A stretch of 64,000 nt of DNA. Source: Rhynchonema sp. JSB1_4. Lineage: Eukaryota; Nematoda; Chromadorea; Monhysterida; Xyalidae. Shown here piece after piece: positions 11,383 to 22,593 of this stretch. Both the position numbers and the translations under genes were made by a program. The notes beneath the pieces are model-generated. The model saw only the letters and a list, made by a program, of their open reading frames with translations. It did no database searches and was not told the DNA's origin. The stretch spans positions 21,774 to 85,773 of the forward strand of contig JASAMV010005338.1 in NCBI GenBank assembly GCA_030248065.1, given 5' to 3'. How positions within the stretch are numbered: position 1 is the first letter of the stretch; the number at the start of each line of letters is the position of its first letter.

Positions 11383-12530
11383 TGTCGTCAATTGTAGCAT
11401 GGTGAGAAGCCTGATTCATTTCGTGGGTGATTGTGCTGGAGTCAAAACCACTGCCAGTGGTTAATAAAAAAATTTTGATTAAAATCCCATTTTTTAAATA
11501 CAATTCATTAAAATTTTTTATTGGAGCCAAAAACTGCCCAAAACGATGAAAAATGGGCGCTAAAGCAAAAAGTGATAGTATCTTTGCTTAACAATGTGTT
11601 CTAAGTGCGTAGCACTGATGAAACGAAAACAATACCATCCAATGGTCAATGAGTATCGTATCACCAATAGTTACATACATACATACATAGGTACAAACGT
11701 AGGTGGTGTGGGTTTCTTGGTAATGGCTTCTATGAGTGTGTGCACTATGTATGTCCAGATGCCACAAAACAACGATTATGGTACGCAAAACAGCAACGGT
11801 GTGGTCACGGTCAAGTGATGTCAACAGTAGCTTTTGAGACGAATTTGTTTAGAAAAGTAAAAAAAATATTTTTTTTCAAAAAGCCATACCGACATGTGTG
11901 ACATTTGAGTTCCTGTCTATACGTACCCGTCCACCACGTCACCCACGACACCGTTGAGCAGAATTTGTCGTGGGAAATCACAGTGCGTTCACAAACTCGA
12001 GCTATCAGTCAACCCAACCGAGATCGATTGCGTTTTTTTGAACAAAAAGACTCGGGTTTTCTGTGTGTTGGGTTAGGGTTTATGTACGGCACGCTTGATA
12101 TTTTTGGTTCATAAGAAAAACAGCAGGATCGGCAGGGAAAATGTTGTACTAATTATGTCCACTGACCCGGCATCATTATCAAAGCGGATTTCTTTGGCCA
12201 TGAACTTTGCCAATTATCACCTAACGATGGTGACAAAACACGGCTTTATTCAGTCTCCCTGTTTCCTCCCACTGTCCCACACACAATATTGAATTTGACT
12301 AAACAATAATTACAACTTCGCCCGCAACGATTAGCCACTATGTAGGTGCACACTAGTAATGCGATTAAGTTTGATTGAAACGCAGTCCTCTGCCCCGGAA
12401 ATTTTCTATTAGCATCACCAGAGTTCTGGGGGCGGGCAAACAACCGCTTACCCTTTGATGCCAGTATACATACATCGTGCCTAGGATTTACACTGTATGT
12501 AATCACCGTAATATTACCAGCTGATTGAAA
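11383..12530. other. no gene recognised
   Basis: The DNA is AT-rich with runs of A and T near 11460-11520 and 11850-11885. No exon chain was recognised. Confidence 0.35.
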
Positions 12531-12690
12531 ATGGATGCTCCACTTTGCAATGCTGTACACCTATACCATGTACTGAGCGCAGTGATGTTGGTCTGTTTCG
12601 CCCTGCTTTCACAGACAGACCGAGGAGCCAGGGCTTGTCAGTGCGAACGCCTCTGGCAAATTTGCCTCAGAAAAGCCCCACCATCAAATC
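12531..12690 (+). CDS. possible first exon with signal peptide
   Basis: An ATG at 12531 opens a frame with a hydrophobic stretch (LSAVMLVCFALLSQ) followed by a short Cys-rich part (ACQCERLWQICLRKAPP). This would suit the first exon of a secreted protein. No downstream exon could be joined, and a partial MITE of family B begins just after, at 12699, so the gene may be cut off or the frame may be chance. Confidence 0.25.
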
Positions 12691-12698
12691 TTATTGCT

Positions 12699-12810
12699 CA
12701 TATTGGTCGCACAACGACTTTATAAGAATTTGTCAAATTTTTTCCTGAATCGTGAAGCAGAAAAGTGACGAGACAGTGACGTTGCATTGCGCGATCACAT
12801 ACAATACAAC
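12699..12810 (+). mobile_element. MITE family B, truncated copy
   Basis: It begins with tattggtcgcacaacgactt and continues through cctgaatcg, gacgttgcattgcgcgatca. This matches the left part of the full copy at 26188-26462. The right end is missing. Confidence 0.7.
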
Positions 12811-14598
12811 GAACAAGGTGTTAATAAGCTAGCGATGAAAACACAAGATTTGTAGTTGGTTTCACTACTTTTGACACTCGGCACTTTGGGCTGAAAAAAC
12901 GTGAAACGATAGCAGTCAAATTTGCGTGTTTTGTTCGAATGAAGCGTTAGACGTTATGTAGTCTAATCTTTCGCATGCACACATCATTATGTACAGGTTT
13001 GTGCTGTAGCCCAACTTAAGTCCTGGAATGTCTGACATGCTTAGATATAAAACTACGTAGACCTGGGCGATAGACATGTTGTGCCAGCGCTTGTTTGCCG
13101 TGATAACGCAAACATTTATCCTGACAAACTGCAGCGCGAAATTTAGTCAGCAAAAGCAAGGGCGATAAAACGCGATCACATGGTGAAACTATACAGTATG
13201 TGCATCACAACGACAACGCTGATTGTCGGAGATCAAAGCGACAAAACTGCATGACAAATATGCACATCTGAAGTGAAGGCACTTCAGATAACTACGTCAT
13301 CGATCATACGCACATAGCCGATATGCGGTCACGATGGTCCATGACGTAACAAAAGTTGTGACTTCGAGACTGTTCATTCTTTCCTGTCTTTCATATCCCG
13401 TGCATCACCGACACCGTGAAAACATTTAGGACGAATGAAAGCGCACAGGTCCATCAAATCGAAAAGCCGAACGATGAGATGTTATGTATTAAAGGCCAGT
13501 GTTGTCACATTTGTGATCAGCCACTTGTCATTTCATCTGCGCAGTCGTGCGGTCGTTTACGATTAGTGCATGGGGTAGTTTATAAAATAGCAAGACCAGA
13601 TTAAGGATGATGCATTGGAAATGTGTGTTCATGTGAATGGACTTCAGGCAAAAGCCAGCACCAAGGACTTTCGGACATGGGGGAATCTGCATCAGCTTTT
13701 TTTGGTCCGGGCAATTTTGGCCCAACAACCAGCCCAGTTTTGACCAAATGCGCCTATCCAGTTTACTTCGTGCCGAGGTTTGACGGGTCCGATTTATTGA
13801 ACCCGAAACGTCCGGACTGAAATATGTATATATAGCCGATATTCGGATTCCCCCTGCTCGAAACCCGACTTTTAGTCCAATTGACGTTCATTACATGCAT
13901 CTCATGTGCATCATTCGAACCAAGAGCTGAACCACCCTACTTTGATCAACAATAAATTCACAGAATGAAGAAGTTCTGACATCAAAGCGCCTTGTTCTCA
14001 CCGATGATTTCGATCAACTGTTCGGAGTTGTGATGTTCCTCGAGAAAAGACTGCAACGAGATGGTGCGTTGGTGATTACCCCCAGATCATGCAGTCAAAG
14101 ACTGGAAAGGCTCAGCCCGGTGGTGCAAATGTGCAGGATAAGAGAAAAAGTAACAACACGCGTATTTGGAGAACGTGGCAGTCTCACAAGTTGTGCCAAA
14201 CACAGCACACACACATCGAGATCATGTGTCGCATCCACGCTACATTCACCAAATCAAACAGGGTCATGCACTTCTCTAAACATATGTGACAAGGGCTACA
14301 TGTATGTGCATCAAAGACGGATCCCCACGGTGCTCGCAACCACTTTTACGACAATGCGAGTTTCGTAAATATTCAATCGCCTTGTTTCTTCATTTTATCA
14401 GCTGATGCGCTCAGGTTTTTATGATTAGTTGAATTTTTAGGTAGTGAGTAGATCATTGAGTTCAGCTGATAACGTTGCTTTGATTTTAACAAGAGTTTCT
14501 TGAAATACTACTATCGCACCAGGCGTGTATTTTGCGCTCGCATTCTCTAAATCCGCGATATTTTCAAATTTGTCGAATGAGGGTCGTTTGCACCGGCT
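12811..14598. other. no clear gene
   Basis: Only short frames are present. A minus-strand frame at 14437-14600 (FDKFENIADLENASAKY, ending DLLTT before a stop) has protein-like composition. An in-frame stop lies just upstream without an acceptor between, so I do not call it. Confidence 0.3.
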
Positions 14599-14916
14599 GT
14601 GTTCGTTTGTGGAATTGAACATTTCCCGCACAAATTCGCAGGTTTTTCATCTTACAGTCTCCTGCACTGGAACCTTAGTCCAACTTGTGACAGCTTTCGA
14701 CTGGCGAGGAGTGCTCGAGGAGTACACGGTCTTCCGATGTCGACTTCAAAGAAACACCTACCCCGCTGTTCTGAGGCCAAAGTCGTTTCCTGTCTGGTCT
14801 GCCTGGGCATTTGGTCCCCTTTCAATTTGTTTATGATTCCCATAATGTTTATTCTTATTGCCCGTTGTTTACCTTTCTGCGTGGACGGCCTGTTATTGGC
14901 CGTTTCCGGCTGTTAA
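14599..14916 (+). CDS. truncated LITAF-like fragment (tentative)
   Basis: The end of this frame encodes Cys residues, a long hydrophobic stretch (FNLFMIPIMFILIARC) and then LPFCVDGLL before a stop. LITAF-domain proteins have a membrane-inserted hydrophobic segment followed by PFC.D and a final CPxC zinc pair. The final pair is absent here and the first Cys pair is poor. If the likeness is real, the copy is degenerate or its last exon lies elsewhere. The resemblance rests on few residues. Confidence 0.2.
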   Translation: MFVCGIEHFPHKFAGFSSYSLLHWNLSPTCDSFRLARSARGVHGLPMSTSKKHLPRCSEAKVVSCLVCLGIWSPFNLFMIPIMFILIARCLPFCVDGLLLAVSGC

Positions 14917-15926
14917 AACCACTATGTATACAAACACAATGATTCAATAGATGTAATATCATTCCATCATTGTGGTGGTCATGTTTGCTCTGTCATGCGA
15001 ACTGGTGTTCTGTGCAACGGAAATTTTCAAAGCCTTTCAATTGTGTGTCTTACCACCATGAAGATTTGAAGGTCAGTTGTTCTTGTAAAAATTGAGGAGT
15101 AACGCAGATACTTGTGTTGTGTGCACCAGTCTAGTGCCAAATGTTGTGGAAAACAAAACCAAAGTTGATATTTGGCGTGGCCAAGCCAAGCTCTCATGGA
15201 GTCAGCAAACCAAAGTCAACAACAAGTTTTTGAGTACCGCCATGGCCATCAGTGAAACAACAGTCATTCAGATTACATGTCTTTCACCCATGTTCTCCCA
15301 TGGTCCCATGCTTTTTCGTTTATAAGCCCAGAATTATCAATTGATGTCAACATGGCACCGTTGCTCTGTGCGTGGTGCTTGTTGTGTGCAAAGCTGTGCA
15401 TATGCATGCTGGGAGGTAACACATGTTTTTAGTTTGTGCTGTGTTGTAATATGATATAATCATTTTATTGAGATTTGTTCCAACAAAATATATGCACACG
15501 TGCGTGTCAACAACACAGCACTATCATTCCACAGTCACGTTGGTTTGGCACCGCACCAAGCCGATCGTCATACAGTACTGACCCACGCGTGTTGTGCTTT
15601 CTGTGCGCGTGGCTACCGACCGGTGCCCGACTACGTAACTTCTTTACTGTTGTTGATGTTTTGCAAATGATAAGTGCAAAAAAATCTTCATGACGTTGGT
15701 ATTTATTATCAAAGGCGGCGAGTTTTTCGATTACCACATTATGTACCTGTTACATACATATACAGGTTGCACCACACATGCGTCTGTACAATAAAGGTGT
15801 TGTGGCAGCAGCCTCTTCAGTCATTGATTGAAAAAATGTCATACGTTCGAGTTTCACAATGTCAGTGATGCCGCATATCGTAGCAGTTTGTGCAAACCAA
15901 ACTGGTTTTGCTGCTTCATGAATATA
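14917..15926. other. no gene recognised
   Basis: A plus-strand frame near 15092-15290 (for example VDIWRGQAKLSWSQQTKVNN) follows an AG and could be an exon, but no partner was found. The rest holds no recognisable feature. Confidence 0.3.
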
Positions 15927-16158
15927 CTAAACACCTGACTTGTTCGGCTTGCCTTTTTGCGGCGGGTTTAATTTTATATCGTGATTTCGAGATTTGTTTA
16001 TGTCATCGTCTGCTGACAGCAACAGTAAACTGCGTTTCGCGGACAAAATTTTAGTCAGCTGGTCAGGGCCGTGCTGTAGACTAGAATGGATATCTGCAGC
16101 TCCCATAATTCCTGCCAATTTGCTTAGCATTTCGTAGATCTCTTCGTGCTTGTAGACT
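15927..16158 (-). CDS. terminal exon of an unrecognised gene
   Basis: A minus-strand acceptor (tttttaag) leads into about 76 codons, starting VYKHEEIYEMLSKLAGIMG and ending with a basic, Pro-Lys-rich tail before TAG. The heptad-like spacing of Leu, Ile and Met at the start suggests a helix. Upstream exons would lie beyond the repeats at 16200-17531 and were not found. The family is unknown. Confidence 0.4.
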
Positions 16159-16199
16159 TAAAAAATACGATTTATGCGATTCATGCCACTTTCATACAT

Positions 16200-16570
16200 G
16201 CAAGGGCGGACCCAGGGGGCACAGGGGCTATGCTCCCTTCGGTCCATTTGGCCCCTGAAGGGGGGCCGCCGTTTCGGAAGGAAGAAGGAAAAGGATTCTT
16301 AAATCGCTGGATTTTCACTCTGACGTGCTTCAAGAGTCTAAACATCGCACAGTTCGCGCGTCAGATACACCCATTTTCAATCAAATTTGATTTTCGCGCG
16401 TGGAAAATGTCAAAATGTTGCCCGCTTGGCGCGCATTGTTCCATTTTGTATAATATTTGATATAAATGGCGCAAGGTTCTAAACAAGCACTGGATAAAAT
16501 AATGACTTTTCAAAACTGGAACAATCATTAGATAAAAATGACTTTTTGGATTTGGCCCCTCCCGTGGCCA
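16200..16570 (+). repeat. dispersed repeat family A, copy 2
   Basis: It begins with ggcggacccagggggcacag and ends with tttttggatttggcccctcc, with the same internal blocks as the copy at 7626. It lies head to tail with copy 3, 335 bases downstream. Confidence 0.6.
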
Positions 16571-16904
16571 ACAGCTGGATCCGTGCTAGTTTGTTTCGAC
16601 TGAAAGCCTGTTGGCTCCCAAAGCACGGCATCGGCAGTGCATTACATATGCGTAAACACAAAACGTTTTGCAAAAGTGTTTGTTTATAAAAGAAATTAGC
16701 CGCAATAAACGGTCCTTTTCTCTCGCCAGGCAACGTGTAGGTATGTATACTTTGCTGTATCGTGGCATTGTCACAGTGCATAACGTACACGTTTACCTTC
16801 CGGATCGGCGTTATTTCACTGGCGTGTGGTTGGGATTTGCTCAGTTTCTGTCCACAAATTGGCTGTATGCTGATAACCTACAAAAGTGTCAAATGACATG
16901 GACC

Positions 16905-17215
16905 AAGGGCTGATCCAGAGGGCCATAACGGCCATCCCACTTTAGTCAAATTGGTCTCTAACGAGGAACTACATTTCGAGAAGAAGAAAGAAACGAATTC
17001 CATAAACAGAAGGATATTCACTTTGATACACTTCGAAAGTCCGAAAATCCCGCGTCTTATACACCCATCTCCAATGAAACTTGACGGACGGGTGTCCAAA
17101 ACGTGTCAAAATTTCGCGCTCCGTGCTCGCATGGTCATATGTTGTAGTGGGTATTAGGTGCAAACAGCACCAAATTCTAAACAAGCACCAAATAAATAGA
17201 AATGCTGCTCTTTCG
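16905..17215 (+). repeat. dispersed repeat family A, copy 3
   Basis: It begins with gggctgatccagagggcca and shares ttcactttgatacacttcga and caaaatttcgcgct with the other copies. It is more diverged and lacks the usual right end. Confidence 0.55.
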
Positions 17216-17258
17216 CAGATTCATATTTAAACCATCGCCATGGCATTCCTCTATGGTA

Positions 17259-17531
17259 TTGGTCGCACAATGACCATATAAGAATTCATCAAATTAATCC
17301 TGATTTTCACGTTCAGTCACTCTTAACCACTGTGCTATTTGTGATTCTCACAAAACATTTTCATCTGGAAATAATCCAGCAGAGCACCCACGTTGCCGCG
17401 GGTTTGAAACATTTTGGTGACTGCATGTTTTGTGTGCGATTGCGCAACGCAACGTCATTGCCCAGTCACTTTCCCTCTTTACGATTCAGGAAAAAATTTG
17501 ACCAATTCTTATAAAGTCTTTGTGCTACCAA
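17259..17531 (-). mobile_element. MITE family B, full copy (inverted)
   Basis: Terminal inverted repeats begin ttggtcgcacaatgac, and TA lies on both sides (17257-17258 and 17532-17533). The interior matches the complement of the copy at 26188-26462. TA target duplications suggest mobilisation by a Tc1/mariner-type transposase, which is not encoded here. Confidence 0.75.
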
Positions 17532-17534
17532 TAC

Positions 17535-18101
17535 TGGCAGAGGACAATGCATTTGTTTTGCGAAGCCGAAAGCAAACTTGCTGCTGGCACCGCGACCGGG
17601 GCAAAGCTGCATGTTTTTAATATTTTAGATATTGTGAGTTTTGCTCATATCATATCATTCATTCATTTCTTCGGCGTCTCATAATTTTATGTTGGCGCTG
17701 CATATGCGCAGAAACAGGGTTTTGCGCTTGGTATAATATTGTACATCGGTCTGCGTCTAACAACTCCAGACAACCAGTTCCATGTGTCCTTGTCACATGG
17801 CTTTTGTTCAAAGTACGACGTGTTCAAATGTTTGCTGATGCCATTTATACTTTTTTCAAAAAGTCATTATATTAATCATGTTGCTCGATGGGAAATAAAT
17901 TCCAAATGTCTGGGTTTGATGGCGCTACACACCGCACCTGTTTTCGGTCTCAAACAAGGAATGAGTGTACCTGTAGCAAAGTCTAAAGTGTCACTTTTTC
18001 CATCCGTCATGGGCGATTCATCATTCATACATACCGCATATGTAGTACAGGTACATATACCTAGAGAGAATTAATTTTACTTTCTAGGAGGTCATGATCT
18101 T
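17535..18101. other. no gene recognised
   Basis: A plus frame at 17739-18074 has no splice partners and no recognisable motif. Nothing else is evident. Confidence 0.3.
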
Positions 18102-18147
18102 GATTTTATACAATGGCCATTGATCCTGCGGCGCATTGTATAAAATC
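18102..18147. repeat. small perfect hairpin
   Basis: gattttatacaatg and its exact complement cattgtataaaatc flank an 18-base loop. It could be a minimal palindrome or a terminator-like RNA hairpin; its function is unknown. Confidence 0.5.
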
Positions 18148-18219
18148 AGCCTGCGGTACTAGCAAAACAGGTGCCCCCATTCCAAAACGGCTGAAATTGG
18201 TGTTTTTTTGTGTTCCAAC

Positions 18220-18225
18220 TTTATT
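18220..18225 (-). promoter_or_regulatory. poly(A) signal AATAAA
   Basis: AATAAA on the minus strand lies 9 bases after the stop codon of the small secreted-protein candidate (stop at 18234-18236), close to the expected position for 3' end formation. Confidence 0.4.
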
Positions 18226-18233
18226 TCTATGAA

Positions 18234-18593
18234 TTATTCTGATGCCACTGGATGCAACCTAGGGTAGGTAGCACCTGGTCGCCTTAGGAGGCACTCGCAT
18301 AGCTCGCGCAGCGCACGTTTTATCTGGTGGTCGCCCTGAAAAGGGACGTTGGCTTTGTGCAAGTAGATCGAAGTCCGGTTGTCACCGTTCAGTGATTGGC
18401 AGCGAGGATGTTGAGCAGCTTGAGCCATGATGATGAGAAAGCAGAAAACAAATAACACCTGCTTCACTAGTACCGCTCCCGCTCTCGCTTTGCAAATGCA
18501 GCGTTTGCTGTTGCTCATTGTGGTTTGGATTGAAGGACGGAAATAAGGCCATTTGATGTGGTTTTGTTGGCCAAAGTCAAACTGGACGTCCAA
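18234..18593 (-). CDS. small secreted or membrane-anchored protein candidate
   Basis: A single 119-codon frame. An internal ATG (MSNSKRCICKARAG) precedes a hydrophobic core (VLFVFCFLIIMAQAAQ), which fits a signal peptide with cleavage after AQA. The mature part has three Cys and basic sites (KR before ALRELCECLL, then RRPGATYPRL) that could be processed in a peptide precursor. A poly(A) signal follows the stop. There is no intron, and I recognise no family. A neuropeptide-type precursor is only a guess. Confidence 0.4.
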   Translation of the reverse strand: MDVQFDFGQQNHIKWPYFRPSIQTTMSNSKRCICKARAGAVLVKQVLFVFCFLIIMAQAAQHPRCQSLNGDNRTSIYLHKANVPFQGDHQIKRALRELCECLLRRPGATYPRLHPVASE

Positions 18594-18599
18594 TCATGC

Positions 18600-19292
18600 G
18601 TGCAGATAATGCGCACACAGATAGTTTTTTCAAACATGCGCGTGATTTTCAATTGAAAAACCAATTTCACCGAATACAATTGCATTTGCATGCCTCACTC
18701 ACTGTCATCAACATGGACCACACAGAACGAGAGTCCGAGGAATTGTTGGGACTTGGGCTAGTGTCTCGGAGAGCAAACACGCGCACCCACTAACCGTAGT
18801 CCAACTATCAAATTGTTTGCATTTACATCTATATTTCGTTGTGCTGCCGTACCATGTGCATTCCATTTTATCTCGGTGTTTTGCATGCGTGCACCTCATT
18901 GCGCTGCGCTGTGGGTCTAACGTGAAATGACGCTATGCTAGAATTCGAACTCTTTCCAATTCGGAATTTCGTCATCCTTATTTTGTCAGGCGGCCTTTGG
19001 CCTTTGTTCCAGGTTATTTTTATTTTTAACAGTACTTTAGCAGATTAATTCCATAATCAGTGTCCACATTTTTATTTGAGCGCACGCATCTGCAAATGCA
19101 AGGATTTCCTTTGACCGCTTGCCTGTGCACGCGTATAGTGCACTGCAAAGTCTGTAATTTGCCAAAAGTTCAAGGGCATTCTCAGCCTCTCACTACGGGC
19201 ATCTGCATCTCGTATTATACAATTAGCCTAATTGTCTCGTAAAATATCTCAGAATACATTGCTGCTTGGCACGACAACATTCTTTCCGAAGC
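18600..19292. other. no gene recognised
   Basis: Short frames only. The sequence just right of 18593 would be the 5' region of the small minus-strand candidate. Confidence 0.3.
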
Positions 19293-19796
19293 CAGGTGGA
19301 ATTATAGTTGGTCGACGACCTGTTGCGCCCAAAAGGTCGTCAGCGACTAAGCGCCCAAATTTTGCGTTGGTTTTGGGCGCCAAGTCGCGTGGTCGTTTGG
19401 GCGCGCGGTCGCAGCTGGTCGCAACGAATAGAAAGAGAAAATGAATAAATAGAAGCACTCTGGCCCCGAGGCTTAGGCAGGCCTGCTGCATGAATTCTGG
19501 CAGTTGAGAACGGCTTGTTTTGGTCAGAAAAAATTTATAAAAAACGAGGAACTCCGTTACGACTGAAATACCGGCAATACATATCGATTTTATGGCCGAC
19601 GACCACTTGTAAAGTTGAAAATTTTCAACTCGTGGTCGCGACCATTTTTGGTGGTCGCAGCAGGTCGCAGCCTGAGGTCGTCGACACCCAGTTATAGTTG
19701 GTCGCGCTCAACTATAACAGGGTGTTAGCGACCACTATGGTCGGCGGGTCGTTGCGCCCAAAAATTGTGGTCGCGACCCAACTATAATTCCACCTG
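19293..19796. mobile_element. TIR element rich in GGTCGC motifs
   Basis: Terminal inverted repeats read caggtggaattatagttgg on the left, with the complement on the right ending at cacctg. The interior repeats ggtcgc, gtcgcgacc and gcgcccaaa on both strands near both ends. The element is about 504 bp with no coding capacity. No clear target duplication was found. Confidence 0.7.
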
Positions 19797-21473
19797 TTCG
19801 TCATAAATTGGCGCCGCTGGTATAAACGGGGGGCACGTTTGGTCACTCAATTCAATATGCCCAGGACCGTCATTGCAACAGTATTTCTAGGCGGTCTTCT
19901 AACGTGGTAACTTTGGGGGCCTGCGTTCAGAAAAACTGGGTGTACATTACATATGCATTACACGTACGCTGTTATTTTACTTGAGATTAGATGACGCTGC
20001 AAGCATTCATTTGCCATTAAATTGCATCATGTTTCCAAAGCAACCGCTAGTGATTCATCACTGTTCTCGTGTTTCACGTAACAAGCCTTGTTTATCAACA
20101 TCTTGCAATAACAAGCATCGCGTGCTTTTGAGCATGTTTTCCTGTTACGTCAGAATTTTAGCAGAACACCATTCCGTGTTTGTTTTCGACCTATAGCATA
20201 CGCAACAGCAAATACAAATACTGTAGCAAGTACATACCACCTAGATGGTACAGACAGTTACCATTGCGAGCAGACAGCACGGTTTGACGTGCCATCATGT
20301 GCTATCATGGAAGCTGTTTATTGTCGTGATTGTAATGCCTGTAACCGGCGAATGTGGGAGGGAAGTAGCCAGGGTTAATAATCCTTCCTTGGTAACAAAC
20401 AACGCATATCGTCAATTGTTGCTGATCCGTTGACGTATGGTAACCGTTTCGATGAGATTGACAACTCGAACTCATACATGGCCACATGGTACGCGCTCAG
20501 TTTCCCTCACGGTATACAGTTTTGAGTTTGAGTACCTGAGCTTTTTGCAGTTTCGTTTCAATCAGTTTTGTACATAATTCCTCCAACAAAAATGATTTTC
20601 TCCATCTGGGGACACTTGCGCTATTGTAACATTCAGCAACAATAAAATAGATACCCGGGCAACACTCACTCACTGCCCGATAATTCTATCGTGCGTACGC
20701 TGTATCACGCCACCTCTCTCCACCCTCTTTCCGTATACACCAGCATCAAAGCCAATCACGCACCGTTGCTCATGTGTCTCCTGCAATCTTCTGCTGCCAT
20801 CACAGTTTCCATTCATGACCCCTGATTCTTATTCGCATTTTTCTCAACTGTTCTTGCGAAAAATGGCCAATCAATCTTGTGATACAGAACAGTCAGATCA
20901 TCACGTCGTGCTAGTCACTTGTGGTCACACAACGCCTGTGCGCAGCTGAGGTACGACAAGGTAAGCTGTACCTACAGTGCGCACGTCACTGTAACCAGCA
21001 GATATTGAGTATGAGCAAACCTTTATCACAGAGTACCGCTCCAGTAAGTTTGCTGACAGCAGGTATGCGGCACAAATTGATTAGACGCACCCGCGTATGC
21101 AATTAGTCGTCCCTCTCTTCCATTTCAACGCGTGTGTCGCACTGATGCGACGCTAAAGTTCTTTCGCCTCGGGCAATGCACATGCTTATGAGCACAGTCT
21201 GCAGGCACTGAACTTGACGGTCACACTTGCGCGCCTGAACATATACATATTTCATGTGGATTAGATTAGTCCTGCTGCACTCCTTGAGCGCACTGTGACT
21301 GAGCAGTGAGGTTTGTGCACAACAATATACCCGAGAAAATGTAGAAGCAAGGTAAGGTAGCCTGTATTTCACATGACGGGTGGTATGTACATGTACGGAA
21401 GACGCTGCTGCAGTTTGTTCCACAGGGCCTGTCTATTTAGAAGAGCTACTCAAATAAAGCCAAATGCGCTTAT
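19797..21473. other. no gene recognised
   Basis: Frames on both strands are short and isolated. I see no repeat family from elsewhere in the window. Confidence 0.3.
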
Positions 21474-21735
21474 GTAGTCTGGCGAATCGAGTGCGCGTCG
21501 AGGCGTACCTAGAATGACGGAACTGGTGTGCGCTGCGGTGCTCTGTGTCTTGAGCGGTGCGTGTGTTGGGCTAATAAGCGATTCTGAGCCGCAGCCAGAC
21601 CTCGTTCACGTAGCTCAGTTGGTGGCGCAACGGCTGTCCAGGTCTGGTGGCTGGGAGGTCGGAGGTTCGAGTCCTTCCGGAAGCATACGTTTGGCGTGGC
21701 GGTTCAAGATCACACTTCAAAGTGTTTGAAGCGGT
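21474..21735 (+). mobile_element. tRNA-derived SINE-like element, copy 2
   Basis: It begins with tagtctggcgaat, contains gtcgaggcgta and then a tRNA-like core at 21604-21684 with the A box TAGCTCAGTTGG and B box GGTTCGAGTCC. The tail gcgtggcggttcaaga matches copy 1. The core is diverged from copy 1 in the acceptor stem, so it is an old insertion. Confidence 0.7.
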
Positions 21736-22069
21736 TTCATTATGTCACACAATCCCACGTAAAAACACAGTACACAGCATGCGAGATTTGTGATGACGTG
21801 TTTCGTATATGTTCAGAGACTTAAGAGCTGTTCTCTTCTCTGGTCAAGCATGTCGCTTGTCATAATGATTGTTGTTGTTTTCATTGTGACATGTTTATAT
21901 CTGATCTTGACAGGAAACTGTCAGTAAGACAGCAACATTCTCAACGCCCACAATTTCCAATCCATAATAATCAGTTCATCTCCACACACGTCACGTCACC
22001 AGTGCGTGCGCCGCATCCATCCGTAACAGGAGCGTGTACGTGGCAACATTGAGCCTTTTTCAAATGTTA

Positions 22070-22306
22070 AGGGCTTGCCCAGATGTCCATGTTTCGGGTT
22101 TCGGGTTTTTGATAAAAAAAACCCCGAAGCCCGAAACACAAAGCATGATGGTCGAAAATGTTTCGGTTTCGCTACTAATAGTTGACACAAACATTAATAC
22201 AGTCGTCAGCCAAGACGATTTTGAATATCATGTTTCGTCGAACAGCCGAAACACGCACATAGAAATAAATTGTATTTCGTGTTTCGGGTCTATCTGGCTG
22301 AGCCCT
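22070..22306. mobile_element. MITE family C, copy 1
   Basis: The ends are agggcttgcccagat and its complement-like partner atctggctgagccct. Inside, gtttcgggtttcggg and cccgaagcccgaaaca repeat in both orientations. It is related to the element at 43387-43655. Confidence 0.7.
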
Positions 22307-22593
22307 AATGAAATCGCTATGTTTGTGTGAAGGAAAGTCAACTAATGGTAAATATGTGGAGAGAGATCAGTTTTTCCAGTTCCAAAGTAATGTGCAAGAC
22401 GCAAGTAGAGGGTATAATATCCTTTTCCGCTTTCCGGTGCAAGGGCGTTAAAAATTGAAAACAGGCACAATAACCTTTGTTTCGCTATTTACCGTCCGCT
22501 TTTTCTTTCAGTCACGCTGCCTGTACATGTATTGTACATACCTGCAAGTTGCAAACCAGACCATACCGCAACATAAATTATACCTCATTCAAA

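Noticed and set aside
14437..14631. Minus-strand frame with protein-like composition as a last exon
   Set aside because: An in-frame stop lies upstream with no acceptor between it and the frame, leaving only an isolated 64-codon frame.
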